From CAZJGG01 sp964545475 (GTDB taxonomy: Bacteria; Bacillota; Clostridia; Lachnospirales; JAISER01): a DNA stretch of 64,000 bases. The position numbers were made by a program, and so were the translations under genes. Within the stretch, counting starts at the first letter, position 1; every line of letters starts with the position of its first letter. The notes beneath the pieces are model-generated. The model was not told where the DNA came from, did no database searches, and worked only from the letters and a program-made list of their open reading frames with translations. Location of the stretch: the NCBI GenBank assembly GCA_964545475.1, contig CAZJGG010000005.1, positions 7,384 to 71,383 of the forward strand, in the 5' to 3' direction. Shown here piece after piece: positions 18,220-27,174 of the stretch.

Positions 18220-19234
18220 CATAGTTATTATGGCGTTCACGGCAAAGGGATACAAGCTTGCAGAAAAAATATCTAAGGTGTTAGATGAAGAGTTTTATAT
18301 AAGCATACATAAAGTATCGAAATTAAAAGAGTTTGTTTCTTCTGTTTTTCAGCAAGGGAATATTCTTGTTTTTATCGGAGCGGCAGGTATTGCTGTTCGT
18401 GCAATATCCGGTTTAATTGAAGATAAAACCACTGATCCAGCCGTTATTGTTGTAGATGAGCTCGGTCGATATGTTATACCCATACTTTCAGGTCATATTG
18501 GGGGAGCAAATTTATTTGCAAAAAAATTAAGCAAGATTATTAATGCTTCACCGGTAATTACCACAGCTACAGACATTAATAATATTTTTTCTGTAGACAG
18601 CTATGCTGTACAAAACAGATACTCTATCGTAAATCCTGAGAATATCAAAAACGTATCAAGTGCGCTAATTAATAGGCAGGAAGTTGGCTTACATACCTCA
18701 TTTGAAATACAAGGGGCATTACCGGCAGATATTGTACTTAGAGATATAGGAGATATTGGGATTCTAATTTCATCCGAGGAATGTGACAATTATCCTTTTA
18801 TGAAAACATTACATCTCATGCCAAAATGCTTCCATGTAGGAATTGGTACAAGAAAAAATATTTCTTTTGATACACTTCATGATTACTTCTTGAAGATCTT
18901 ATCAAGTGAATCAATACCGTTATCTTGTATCAGCTCGATTTCTTCCATAGATTTAAAGAAAAACGAAGAAGCCATTGTTAAGCTGGCTAAAGTTTACGGT
19001 ATAAAATTTTTAACATATTCAGCAGAACAGCTAAAAATATACGAAACCCAATTTGAACAGTCGGATTTTGTGAAAAATATAGCAGGTGTTGGAAATGTAT
19101 GCGAGGTATCCGCTTATTTATCTTCAAATAAAGGTGAAATTATCGTTGGAAAAAGGGTAAAAAATGGAATTACCATCGCAATTGCTAAAGAAGCTTGGAG
19201 GGTTATGTTTGAAAGTTCGCATGACAGGTCTTGA
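18212..19234 (+). CDS. cbiG: Cobalt-precorrin-5A hydrolase CbiG
   Basis: Opens the delta-lactone of cobalt-precorrin-5A and releases acetaldehyde, 340 aa. The N-terminal part contains FIGAAGIAVRAISGLIEDKT and VIPILSGHIGGANLFAKKL, and the C-terminal domain begins HVGIGTRKNIS, both conserved in CbiG. I choose ATG 18212 with an upstream CGGAG. The frame is open to 18134 inside cbiF but without a start signal. It overlaps hemA by 26 nt. Confidence 0.93.
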   Translation: MHNIVIMAFTAKGYKLAEKISKVLDEEFYISIHKVSKLKEFVSSVFQQGNILVFIGAAGIAVRAISGLIEDKTTDPAVIVVDELGRYVIPILSGHIGGANLFAKKLSKIINASPVITTATDINNIFSVDSYAVQNRYSIVNPENIKNVSSALINRQEVGLHTSFEIQGALPADIVLRDIGDIGILISSEECDNYPFMKTLHLMPKCFHVGIGTRKNISFDTLHDYFLKILSSESIPLSCISSISSIDLKKNEEAIVKLAKVYGIKFLTYSAEQLKIYETQFEQSDFVKNIAGVGNVCEVSAYLSSNKGEIIVGKRVKNGITIAIAKEAWRVMFESSHDRS

Positions 19235-20207
19235 TCATAAAAACTCCGAACTTTTCATTCGGGAAAAATTTGCTGTAAGTAAAGATACAGCTAAAAAGGT
19301 TATGTCAGCTTTTATGGAGCTTAAGTATATAGAGGGATGTGTCATAATTTCCACATGCAACAGAACGGAAGTATATGTTTCCATACATGAGCAAACCCCA
19401 TTTAACATTACAGAGTTTTTATGCCGGACTATTGGCTTGGATGCACAACAATATAGAGCTAACTTCACGGAACGGGATGAAAAAGAAACATTTTTGCATC
19501 TATCCAGTGTTGGTGCAGGTATAGACTCACAAATTCTTGGAGACGACCAAATAATTACACAGGTTAGGGAAGCTTTAGAGTTATCAAGGGAATACGGTTT
19601 TACGGACAGTTATATTGAAACTATGTTTAGAACAGCCATAAAAGCCGCTAAAGAGATAAAGACAAAAATGATTGTACGGTCTGCCAGTCTCGCTTCTGCA
19701 CCGCACAAAGCTGTAGAAAAAATAAAATCTCTTGGGTTTCTTGACGGCAAAAGGGCTGTAGTAATAGGGAATGGGCAAATGGGTAAGCTTGCTTCCCAGC
19801 TTCTTTTAAAAGAGTCAGCTCATGTTACAGTTACTCTTAGGGAATACAAGAAAGGAAATATTGTAATTCCTTTGGGAGCGGATTCCATCAGTTATGGAAA
19901 GCGTTACGAAGTTATAGAAAGCGCAGATATTGTTATAAGCGCCACTACAAGCCCCCATTATACATTGCATTATGATGATTTTGTAAATTTGAATAGCAAA
20001 CAAAAAATTATAGTTGATTTATCTGTTCCGAGAGATGTAGAGCCGCTAATTGGGGAGTTACCGGGAATTAATTTGTTTACAATTGATGATTTAGGAGATA
20101 AGGGCAATTCCCTTCCCAGCGAAAAAATAGAACTTGCCAATCAAATAATAGAGCAAAACATGCAAAACTATTACAAATGGTGTGAATATAAGGAGAGCAT
20201 TAAATGA
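19209..20207 (+). CDS. hemA: Glutamyl-tRNA reductase, short form
   Basis: NADPH-dependent reduction of glutamyl-tRNA to glutamate-1-semialdehyde, the first committed step to tetrapyrroles. I place the start at TTG 19209 (SD GGAGGG at 19196-19201). This puts the catalytic cysteine of STCNRTEVY at residue 50, as in well-studied GluTRs, and gives the usual N-terminus LKVRMTGLDHK. The product is 332 aa against the usual 410-450, and the C-terminal dimerisation domain is largely missing after SEKIELANQIIEQNMQNYY. The NADPH domain VVIGNGQMGKLASQLL is intact. It ends in an ATGA overlap with cbiH. Confidence 0.9.
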   Translation: MKVRMTGLDHKNSELFIREKFAVSKDTAKKVMSAFMELKYIEGCVIISTCNRTEVYVSIHEQTPFNITEFLCRTIGLDAQQYRANFTERDEKETFLHLSSVGAGIDSQILGDDQIITQVREALELSREYGFTDSYIETMFRTAIKAAKEIKTKMIVRSASLASAPHKAVEKIKSLGFLDGKRAVVIGNGQMGKLASQLLLKESAHVTVTLREYKKGNIVIPLGADSISYGKRYEVIESADIVISATTSPHYTLHYDDFVNLNSKQKIIVDLSVPRDVEPLIGELPGINLFTIDDLGDKGNSLPSEKIELANQIIEQNMQNYYKWCEYKESIK

Positions 20208-20932
20208 AAATTTATGCAGTAGGCATAGGGCCGGGGGATGTGGATTATTTAATACCACGTGCAAAGGAAGTTATTTTGAACTGTGATGTTGTTGTAGGAT
20301 ATACGACATATATAAATTTAATATCTGACATGATGCAAAACAAAGAAGTGATTAGCACAGGAATGAAAAGTGAAACAGCACGCTGCGAAAGCGCATTTAG
20401 AGAAGCTCTTAAGGGCAGAAATGTCGTTGTTATTTCAAGCGGAGATGCCGGTATTTATGGAATGGCTTCATTACTCTATGAGATGGCTGAAAAATACGTC
20501 GGTGTTGATATTGAGGTTGTCCCCGGGATTACTGCGGCAATTTCTGCCGCTTCTATATTAGGCTCTCCTCTTTCAAATGATTTTGCTGTAATTAGCCTAA
20601 GCGACTTGATGACACCTTGGGAAGTAATTGAACAAAGACTGTCTGCCGCTTCTATGGGAGACTTTGTTATTTGCCTTTACAATCCCCAAAGCATAAAGAG
20701 AAGTGATTATTTAGAGCGTGCATGTTACATAGCATTAAAATATAAACCACCGCAAACATGCTGTGGGTACGTAAAAAATGCTTTACGGGGAAATGAGGGT
20801 AATTACGAAATTTGCACACTGCAAGAGCTTTCCAGTTCCGATGTGGATATGTTCACAACAGTTATTATCGGCAATTCTGCCACCAAGATAATAAATGAAA
20901 GGTTGGTAACTGCAAGGGGATATAAAATATGA
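20204..20932 (+). CDS. cbiH: Cobalt-precorrin-3B C17-methyltransferase CbiH
   Basis: Ring-contracting methylase, 242 aa. Landmarks are VGIGPGDVDYLIPRAKEV, VVGYTTYINLI, SSGDAGIYGMASLLYEM, GITAAISAASILGSPLSNDF and LYNPQSIKRSDYL, the last being a CbiH/CobJ hallmark. ATGA overlaps lie on both sides (hemA upstream, cbiJ downstream). Confidence 0.94.
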   Translation: MKIYAVGIGPGDVDYLIPRAKEVILNCDVVVGYTTYINLISDMMQNKEVISTGMKSETARCESAFREALKGRNVVVISSGDAGIYGMASLLYEMAEKYVGVDIEVVPGITAAISAASILGSPLSNDFAVISLSDLMTPWEVIEQRLSAASMGDFVICLYNPQSIKRSDYLERACYIALKYKPPQTCCGYVKNALRGNEGNYEICTLQELSSSDVDMFTTVIIGNSATKIINERLVTARGYKI

Positions 20933-22146
20933 AAGTGCTTATTTTTGGCGGCACAACAGAGGGAAAAAGGCTTGCGGATGTACTTTCCACAAATAACGTA
21001 GATGTTACTTTATGCGTTGCCACTGATTATGGAAAAAGCGTTATCAAAAATGTCAGGGGATTAAAAATTGCGGCGAAAAGGCTTAATCAAGCTGAGATGG
21101 CTCTATTACTTAAAAAAAATACATTTGATTATGTTGTTGATGCAACTCATCCATATGCCCAGGAAGTGACACAAAATATAAGAGTTGCTTGTTTTGAAAC
21201 AAACACGGATTATTTAAGACTAATTCGGGATACAAGTGATAGGCAGAAGTCTGTCATATACGTGGATAGTGCCGTTGAGGCTGCCGAATTTATTAAAGAT
21301 ACAACAGGAAATGTATTAATGGCAATTGGCAGCAAAGAGCTTGAAGCTTTTACAGCAATTGAATCTTATGAGCAAAGACTGTATATACGTATAATACCCA
21401 TGATGGATTCGCTTCAAAAGGTAATAGATTTGGGCTTTAAAAATCCAAATATTATATGTATGCAAGGCCCGTTTAGTATTGACATAAATGCGACGACTTT
21501 GAAAATGATTAATGCTAAATACATGGTAACAAAAGATTCCGGAGAAGCAGGAGGGTTTTTACAAAAACTTGAAGCGGCAGAACAGGTGGGCTGTAAAGTT
21601 ATTGTTATCGCTAGACCTGTTATTGAAAAAGGGTATAGGCTTGATGAAATATTGGGGTTTTTTCATGTTATAGATATAAAGCCTACAGAACGGTTTACTT
21701 ATTTTCCTCTATTTATAAATTTAATGGGGAAAAAGATTATCGTTATTGGCGGCGGCAAAATTGCTGAACGCCGGATAAAGACGCTATTGCCTTATGACCC
21801 TGATATTACTGTTGTTTCACCTCAAATAACAGATGCAATACAAGATATGGTACAAAGCGGTGCTGTTAAATTTATAAGCAGAAAATATGAAAGCGTGGAT
21901 TGTTACGGTGCTTTTTTGGTTATTGCCGCCACAAATGACAGAGAAGTTAATCAAATGATAATGAAAGATGCAAAAGATAGTAAATGTTTTGTAATTGTTT
22001 CAGACAGCAGGGCAGATTGCGATTGTTATTTCCCTGCAATTGCAGAAAATGACGAACTTGTTGCAGGAATGGTTTCAAAAAACGGAAATCATAAGGGTTT
22101 GAAAGAAAAGGCACAGGAGCTGAGGAGGTTTCTAAATCATGAATAG
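20929..22146 (+). CDS. cbiJ: Fusion: cobalt-precorrin-6A reductase CbiJ + precorrin-2 dehydrogenase
   Basis: A 405-aa two-domain protein. Residues about 1-245 are CbiJ/CobK, beginning LIFGGTTEGKRLADVL and containing VDATHPYAQEVTQNI and MQGPFSIDINATT. Residues about 260-405 are a siroheme-synthase N-terminal domain (SirC/Met8/CysG-N). That part begins FPLFINLMGKKIIVIGGGKI with a Rossmann GGGKIAERR, then VISPQ-like VVSPQITDAIQDM and AATNDREVNQMI. The second domain oxidises precorrin-2 to sirohydrochlorin and feeds CbiX, so one polypeptide carries an early and a late redox step. It overlaps hemC by 8 nt. Confidence 0.9.
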   Translation: MKVLIFGGTTEGKRLADVLSTNNVDVTLCVATDYGKSVIKNVRGLKIAAKRLNQAEMALLLKKNTFDYVVDATHPYAQEVTQNIRVACFETNTDYLRLIRDTSDRQKSVIYVDSAVEAAEFIKDTTGNVLMAIGSKELEAFTAIESYEQRLYIRIIPMMDSLQKVIDLGFKNPNIICMQGPFSIDINATTLKMINAKYMVTKDSGEAGGFLQKLEAAEQVGCKVIVIARPVIEKGYRLDEILGFFHVIDIKPTERFTYFPLFINLMGKKIIVIGGGKIAERRIKTLLPYDPDITVVSPQITDAIQDMVQSGAVKFISRKYESVDCYGAFLVIAATNDREVNQMIMKDAKDSKCFVIVSDSRADCDCYFPAIAENDELVAGMVSKNGNHKGLKEKAQELRRFLNHE

Positions 22147-23041
22147 GATTGTAAAGGTTGGAAGCCGGGAAAGCAGTTTGGCTGTAAAACAGGCAGAAAT
22201 AGTGATGGATGCTATTAAAAAAAATAATCCTTACGTAGAGCTTGAGTTAGTAACAATCAAAACAAAGGGCGATAAAATACTGGATCAAAGCTTAGATAAA
22301 ATTGGCGGCAAGGGTTTGTTTATCAAGGAATTGGAGTTGGCACTGCTTAATTTGGAAATAGATTTTGCTGTTCACAGTTATAAAGATATGCCTTACGAAG
22401 AAATGGAAGAACTGCCTATTGTGGCGTTGTCGGAAAGAGAATCTCCGTTTGATGCGTTGGTTTTGCCCGCAAACACGGATTTGATAGATAAAACGAAGTA
22501 CATAGGTTCATCAAGCCTTAGACGGAGTATACAGTTTAAAGCGCTTTATAAAGACCTTGAAACTGCTGGTATACGGGGAAATGTACTAAGCCGCCTGGGA
22601 AAACTGGATTTAGGCGAGTATTCTGCAATTATTTTAGCCGAGGCAGGGCTTAAAAGGCTTGATTTGCAAAATAGAGTATCAAAAGTATTTACTGTAGAGG
22701 AAATGATACCTTCTGCGTCTCAAGGCATACTTGCAGTGCAAGGAAGAAAAGGTGAAGACTATTCGTACTTATATAATTTCCACAGCAGGGAATCTGAATA
22801 TGCTTCAAAAGCTGAAAGACAATTTTTAAAAACATTAGGCGGAGGATGTAGTTCACCTGTTGCCGCATACGCCGAGATATATGGAAATGAAATAAAGCTT
22901 ACAGGAATGTATGCTGACTGTATAGGTGAAAATGAATATGGTATTGAAAAAGGCTGTTTATGCGGTTCACTGGATGATGCCGAACGGCTGGGAGAGATGC
23001 TTGCTATAAATTTGAAAGACAAGGCGGTGAAAGTATGGTAA
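22139..23041 (+). CDS. hemC: Porphobilinogen deaminase
   Basis: Polymerises four porphobilinogens to hydroxymethylbilane, 300 aa. KVGSRESSLAVKQAE opens the protein, and IGGKGLFIKELELALL, DFAVHSYKDMP and SSLRRSIQ follow. The dipyrromethane cofactor attaches to Cys237 in GGGCSSPVAAY. The start is the 8-nt overlap ATGAATAG with cbiJ, and the end overlaps cobA-hemD by 7 nt. Confidence 0.96.
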   Translation: MNRIVKVGSRESSLAVKQAEIVMDAIKKNNPYVELELVTIKTKGDKILDQSLDKIGGKGLFIKELELALLNLEIDFAVHSYKDMPYEEMEELPIVALSERESPFDALVLPANTDLIDKTKYIGSSSLRRSIQFKALYKDLETAGIRGNVLSRLGKLDLGEYSAIILAEAGLKRLDLQNRVSKVFTVEEMIPSASQGILAVQGRKGEDYSYLYNFHSRESEYASKAERQFLKTLGGGCSSPVAAYAEIYGNEIKLTGMYADCIGENEYGIEKGCLCGSLDDAERLGEMLAINLKDKAVKVW

Positions 23042-24537
23042 CGCTAATCGGTGCAGGTCCTGGAGATTCCGGATTGTTAACGTTAAAAGGCGCAAAGAAG
23101 CTTAAAGAAGCAGATGTAGTTTTGTATGACAGGCTTGTGGGGGATGAAATTATATCAATGATACCTGAGTCTGCTGAAAAAATTGATGTTGGCAAAAACG
23201 CCGGAAACCACCCTATACCACAATGGGAAATAAATGAGCTTATTTTATCAAAAGGAAGGCTTGGGCTTAATGTTGTACGGCTTAAAGGCGGCGATCCCTT
23301 TGTGTTTGGCAGAGGGGGCGAGGAACTGGAACTTCTTGTTGAAAATCAAATAGATTTTGAGGTTGTGCCGGGAATTTCATCTTCTATTGCCGGAGGAACA
23401 TATGCCGGAATTCCAGTTACCCATAGGGATTTTACTTCATCAGTACATATAATTACCGGGCACGCCAAAGCAAACGGCTGTGTTAGCATTGATTATGAAT
23501 CTCTTGTGAGACTAAACGGAACTTTAGTTTTTATGATGGGCGTTTCCGCTTTGAGAGAAATATGCCAAGGGTTAATAAATGCCGGGATGGAAAGCAGTAT
23601 GCCTGCCGCCATTATTGAAAATGCAACATTACCTTGCCAGCGGAAATTTGTTGGAGATTTAGAAACATTATTTGTTATGGCAAAAGAAAATAATGTGATC
23701 TCTCCGGCGGTTATTATAGTAGGCAAGGTATGTACTCTTTCGGATACGCTGGACTGGTTTTCCCGTAAGCCTTTGTTTGGAAAAAGGGTGTTGGTAACTC
23801 GTGCTAGAACAAGTGAATCGGCTTTGTCGGAACAATTAAGGGTTTTGGGGTGTGATGTAATAGAGACTCCCTGTATACGGATTGCTCCGATTATTGAAAA
23901 CAATACTCAGCTTGAAAAAGCAGTTACAAACATTGATGAATATGGCTGGCTTGTATTTACAAGTGGCGTTGGTGTTAACTTATTTTTTGATTACTTATGT
24001 GCCATTGGCTTTGATATAAGGAAACTGCATCATATGAAAATAGCCGCCGTAGGTTCTGAAACAGAAAAAGAGATACAGAAACGTGGGGTTTTTGTGGATT
24101 ATACTCCAGAGATATACAATAGCCAAGAGCTTGCCAAAGGGCTTCTCACTATGCTTTTACCTCACAGTGAAAGCAATAAAAAGATATTAATAGCAAGAGC
24201 AAAATTAGGCGGAGAAGAAATGCCGGACATATTTATTAAAAACGGTGTTGCTTTTGATGATATAGCTCTTTATGATACTGTCTTTGAAAACAGGCAAAAT
24301 GATACTGTTCTAGAAATGCTTAATAAGGACTGCGTTGATTTTGTTACATTTACAAGTTCATCAACTGTAGAAGGGTTTGTAAACGCTTTTCCAAATAATA
24401 AATTAGAAAATATAAGGAGTGTTTGCATTGGTGAAAGAACTGCGGAAACGGCAAGGAAATACGGTATTAAAACTGTAATTTCAGAAAAAGCAACGATAAA
24501 CAGCATGGTGGAAAGACTAAAGGAGATGCTCAAGTAA
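23035..24537 (+). CDS. cobA-hemD: Fusion: uroporphyrinogen-III methyltransferase + uroporphyrinogen-III synthase
   Basis: A 500-aa bifunctional enzyme. Residues 1-245 are SUMT (CobA), with LIGAGPGDSGLLTLKGAKKL, VRLKGGDPFVFGRGGEE and PGISSSIAGGTYAGIPVTHR. Residues about 250-500 are HemD, with RVLVTRARTSESALSEQL, WLVFTSGVGVNLFF and DFVTFTSSSTVEGF. The fusion closes the uroporphyrinogen III ring and diverts it to precorrin-2. It is common in Clostridia. The SD is AAGGCGGTGAAAG. Confidence 0.95.
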   Translation: MVTLIGAGPGDSGLLTLKGAKKLKEADVVLYDRLVGDEIISMIPESAEKIDVGKNAGNHPIPQWEINELILSKGRLGLNVVRLKGGDPFVFGRGGEELELLVENQIDFEVVPGISSSIAGGTYAGIPVTHRDFTSSVHIITGHAKANGCVSIDYESLVRLNGTLVFMMGVSALREICQGLINAGMESSMPAAIIENATLPCQRKFVGDLETLFVMAKENNVISPAVIIVGKVCTLSDTLDWFSRKPLFGKRVLVTRARTSESALSEQLRVLGCDVIETPCIRIAPIIENNTQLEKAVTNIDEYGWLVFTSGVGVNLFFDYLCAIGFDIRKLHHMKIAAVGSETEKEIQKRGVFVDYTPEIYNSQELAKGLLTMLLPHSESNKKILIARAKLGGEEMPDIFIKNGVAFDDIALYDTVFENRQNDTVLEMLNKDCVDFVTFTSSSTVEGFVNAFPNNKLENIRSVCIGERTAETARKYGIKTVISEKATINSMVERLKEMLK

Positions 24538-24538
24538 A

Positions 24539-25519
24539 ATGGACATTAGACCAAGGCGACTGCGTGGTAATGAAATTTTAAGAAACATGGTAAGGGAAAC
24601 AATAGTATCATCAAATTCCTTAGTTCTTCCCCTTTTTGTGCGAGAAGGCAAAGGGATTAAAGAAGGAATTACATCTTTATATGGTCAAATAAGATACAGC
24701 CCCGACACTATAGTAAAAGGCGTAGAAACTGGGCTTAAATCAGGAGTACGTTCGTTTATGCTTTTTGGTATTCCAAATAGCAAAGATGAATTCGGAACAA
24801 GTGCATATGCGGAAAATGGTGTTATTCAGGAAGCGGTAAGGCAGATAAAAAAAGAGTTTGGCAGTGATGCTTATATTATAACTGATGTGTGTCTGTGCGA
24901 ATATACGTCTCATGGGCATTGCGGTATTATAGACGGCGAAAATGTGGATAACGATTTAAGTTTGCCGGTATTAGCAAAGGTTGCGCTTTCTCATGCGGCT
25001 TCCGGCGCGGATATGGTTGCACCCTCCGACATGATGGACGGCAGAATAAATGCCATGCGGAAGACGTTAGACGAGAATGGCTATAAAAACACACCAATAA
25101 TGAGTTATAGTGCTAAATATTCATCGGCGTTTTATGGGCCTTTCAGAGAAGCCGCCGGGTCAACGCCCCAATTTGGAGATAGAAAAACCTATCAAATGGA
25201 TTACCACAACGGAAAAGAAGGGATAAAGGAAGTTTTGTTGGATATATCGGAGGGGGCTGATATTGTAATGGTAAAACCAGCTTTATCTTACCTTGATATT
25301 ATTTCTGAAATTTCAAAGACGGTAAACGTTCCTGTAGCTGCATATAGCGTAAGCGGAGAATACGCAATGATTAAAACAGCCGCAAGACAAAATCTCATAG
25401 ATGAGTATGGAGTTATGTGCGAAACTGCTATAGGGGTTTTTCGTGCCGGCGCTGATATATTAATAACATATTTTGCAAAAGAATTAGCAGAAGCAATAAA
25501 AAGAGGTGATATTGGATGA
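24539..25519 (+). CDS. hemB: Porphobilinogen synthase (ALA dehydratase)
   Basis: Condenses two 5-aminolevulinates, 326 aa. RPRRLRGNEILRNMVRET is the typical N-terminus. A cysteine-type zinc site appears in DVCLCEYTSHGHCG. Schiff-base lysines are K193 in YSAKYSSAFYGPF and K246 in VMVKPALSYLD. It ends in an ATGA overlap with hemL. Confidence 0.96.
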   Translation: MDIRPRRLRGNEILRNMVRETIVSSNSLVLPLFVREGKGIKEGITSLYGQIRYSPDTIVKGVETGLKSGVRSFMLFGIPNSKDEFGTSAYAENGVIQEAVRQIKKEFGSDAYIITDVCLCEYTSHGHCGIIDGENVDNDLSLPVLAKVALSHAASGADMVAPSDMMDGRINAMRKTLDENGYKNTPIMSYSAKYSSAFYGPFREAAGSTPQFGDRKTYQMDYHNGKEGIKEVLLDISEGADIVMVKPALSYLDIISEISKTVNVPVAAYSVSGEYAMIKTAARQNLIDEYGVMCETAIGVFRAGADILITYFAKELAEAIKRGDIG

Positions 25520-26796
25520 TGGATAAATCAATTGGTTTTTTTGAAAGGGCAAAAAAAATTATACCAGGAGGGGTTAACAGCCCGGTTAGGGCGTTTAAGT
25601 CCGTTGGGGGTTGTCCTGCTTTTATAGAAAGGGCGGATGGAGCAAGAATTTATGATGTAGACGGCAATGAATATATTGATTATGTGTGCTCTTGGGGACC
25701 TATGATTTTAGGGCATAATAACAGGCAAATACAGGAAGCAATAATATCGGCATCTAAAAATGGGTTGAGCTTCGGCGCACCTACATTGGCAGAAATCCTT
25801 TTAGCAGAAAAGATGATTGAGTTTACGCCGGGCCTTTCTATGGTACGTATGGTTAATTCGGGAACAGAAGCTGTAATGAGCGCCATTCGCCTTGCTCGTG
25901 GATTTACAGGGAGACAAAAAATCATTAAATTTGAGGGGTGTTACCACGGACACTCGGACAGTATGCTTGTAAAAGCCGGTTCTGGTGCTCTGACAATGGG
26001 AGAACCGGATAGTTTAGGTGTACAAGCCAGTATTGCCGGAGACACATTAATAGCCCAATATAACGACCTAAACAGTGTTGAACAATTTCTTAAAACTTAT
26101 GATGTTGCCGCTGTTATAGTTGAGCCTGTAGCGGCGAATATGGGCGTTATCCCACCCCAAGAAGGCTTTTTGAAAGGTTTACGCCAGCTTTGCGACAGAG
26201 CAGGTGCACTTCTGATTTTTGATGAGGTAATAACCGGGTTTAGGCTTTGTAAGGGAGGAGCACAAGAATATTACGGAGTTACCGCTGATATAACAACATA
26301 TGGAAAGATAATAGGCGGCGGTATGCCAGTAGGTGCGTATGGAGGGCGAAAAGAAATAATGGAATGTATATCACCTTGTGGTAATGTTTATCAAGCAGGG
26401 ACTTTATCCGGCAATCCCATAGCAATGGCGGCAGGTATTAGCCAGCTTTCGCAGCTTGAAAACACAGAAATATATAGTCACATTAACAGTATGGGTGAAC
26501 GTTTGCAAAAAGGGCTTCAAGGGATTGTAAACAGACTTGGTATTAAAGCCGCTGTTACAAGAGTTGGATCGCTGGTTTGCATGTATTTTGGCATTGAGGA
26601 AGCGGACAGTTATAAATGTGTTATCAATGGGGATAAGGAAAAATACGCTAAGTATTTTCATGCAATGCTACGAAACGGTATATATCTTGCTCCGTCTCAA
26701 TTTGAAGCAATTTTTATATCATATTCACACAAGGAAAAAGAAATAGACGACACATTAAATGCGGCGGAAAATGCGCTTAAAGATTTAGTAAATTAA
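25516..26796 (+). CDS. hemL: Glutamate-1-semialdehyde 2,1-aminomutase
   Basis: PLP enzyme making 5-aminolevulinate, 426 aa. PGGVNSPVRAFKSVGG is the family N-terminus, then MVNSGTEAVMSAIRLARG and FDEVITGFR. The PLP lysine is K264 in TYGKIIGGGMPVGAYGG. ATG 25516 is followed by a second ATG. It lies after hemB, so all steps from glutamyl-tRNA to uroporphyrinogen III are inside this operon. Confidence 0.96.
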   Translation: MMDKSIGFFERAKKIIPGGVNSPVRAFKSVGGCPAFIERADGARIYDVDGNEYIDYVCSWGPMILGHNNRQIQEAIISASKNGLSFGAPTLAEILLAEKMIEFTPGLSMVRMVNSGTEAVMSAIRLARGFTGRQKIIKFEGCYHGHSDSMLVKAGSGALTMGEPDSLGVQASIAGDTLIAQYNDLNSVEQFLKTYDVAAVIVEPVAANMGVIPPQEGFLKGLRQLCDRAGALLIFDEVITGFRLCKGGAQEYYGVTADITTYGKIIGGGMPVGAYGGRKEIMECISPCGNVYQAGTLSGNPIAMAAGISQLSQLENTEIYSHINSMGERLQKGLQGIVNRLGIKAAVTRVGSLVCMYFGIEEADSYKCVINGDKEKYAKYFHAMLRNGIYLAPSQFEAIFISYSHKEKEIDDTLNAAENALKDLVN

Positions 26797-26816
26797 ATAA
26801 ATAGCGAGGGGATAAA

Positions 26817-27173
26817 ATGAAGGGTGTTTTAGTTGTTGCACACGGGAGCAGAGCAAAAGAGACAGAAGCAACTTTAAAAACGGTTTTAGACATGGCGAAA
26901 GAAAAATTGCCGGATGTATGCATTGAACATGCATTTATGGAATTTGGAGATAAAACAATAGAATCCGGTATCGCCGCTCTTGCGGCAAAAAATGTTACAG
27001 ATATAAAAATTGTTCCTTATTTTCTTTTTATGGGTATTCACTTGAAAGAGGATATTCCAAACGCAGTTAACGAATGCATAAAAAGTTATCCCGATATAAA
27101 AGTGGTTATGGGTAAGCCCTTAGGGGCAGATAGTCGGCTGGCGGAAATTTTGGCTGATAGGATAAGGGATTAG
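26817..27173 (+). CDS. cbiX: Sirohydrochlorin cobaltochelatase, short CbiX
   Basis: Inserts Co2+ into sirohydrochlorin, 118 aa. This is the short single-domain CbiX form that works as a homodimer. The metal-site histidines are His9 in VVAHGSR and His75 in FLFMGIHLKEDIP. The operon position and the neighbouring cobalt transporter favour cobalt over iron, but an SirB-like ferrochelatase activity is possible. Confidence 0.92.
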   Translation: MKGVLVVAHGSRAKETEATLKTVLDMAKEKLPDVCIEHAFMEFGDKTIESGIAALAAKNVTDIKIVPYFLFMGIHLKEDIPNAVNECIKSYPDIKVVMGKPLGADSRLAEILADRIRD

Positions 27174-27174
27174 T

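Noticed and set aside
19164..19208. ATG start for hemA at 19164
   Set aside because: It would add 15 residues not found in the family, while TTG 19209 has an SD and places the catalytic Cys at residue 50.
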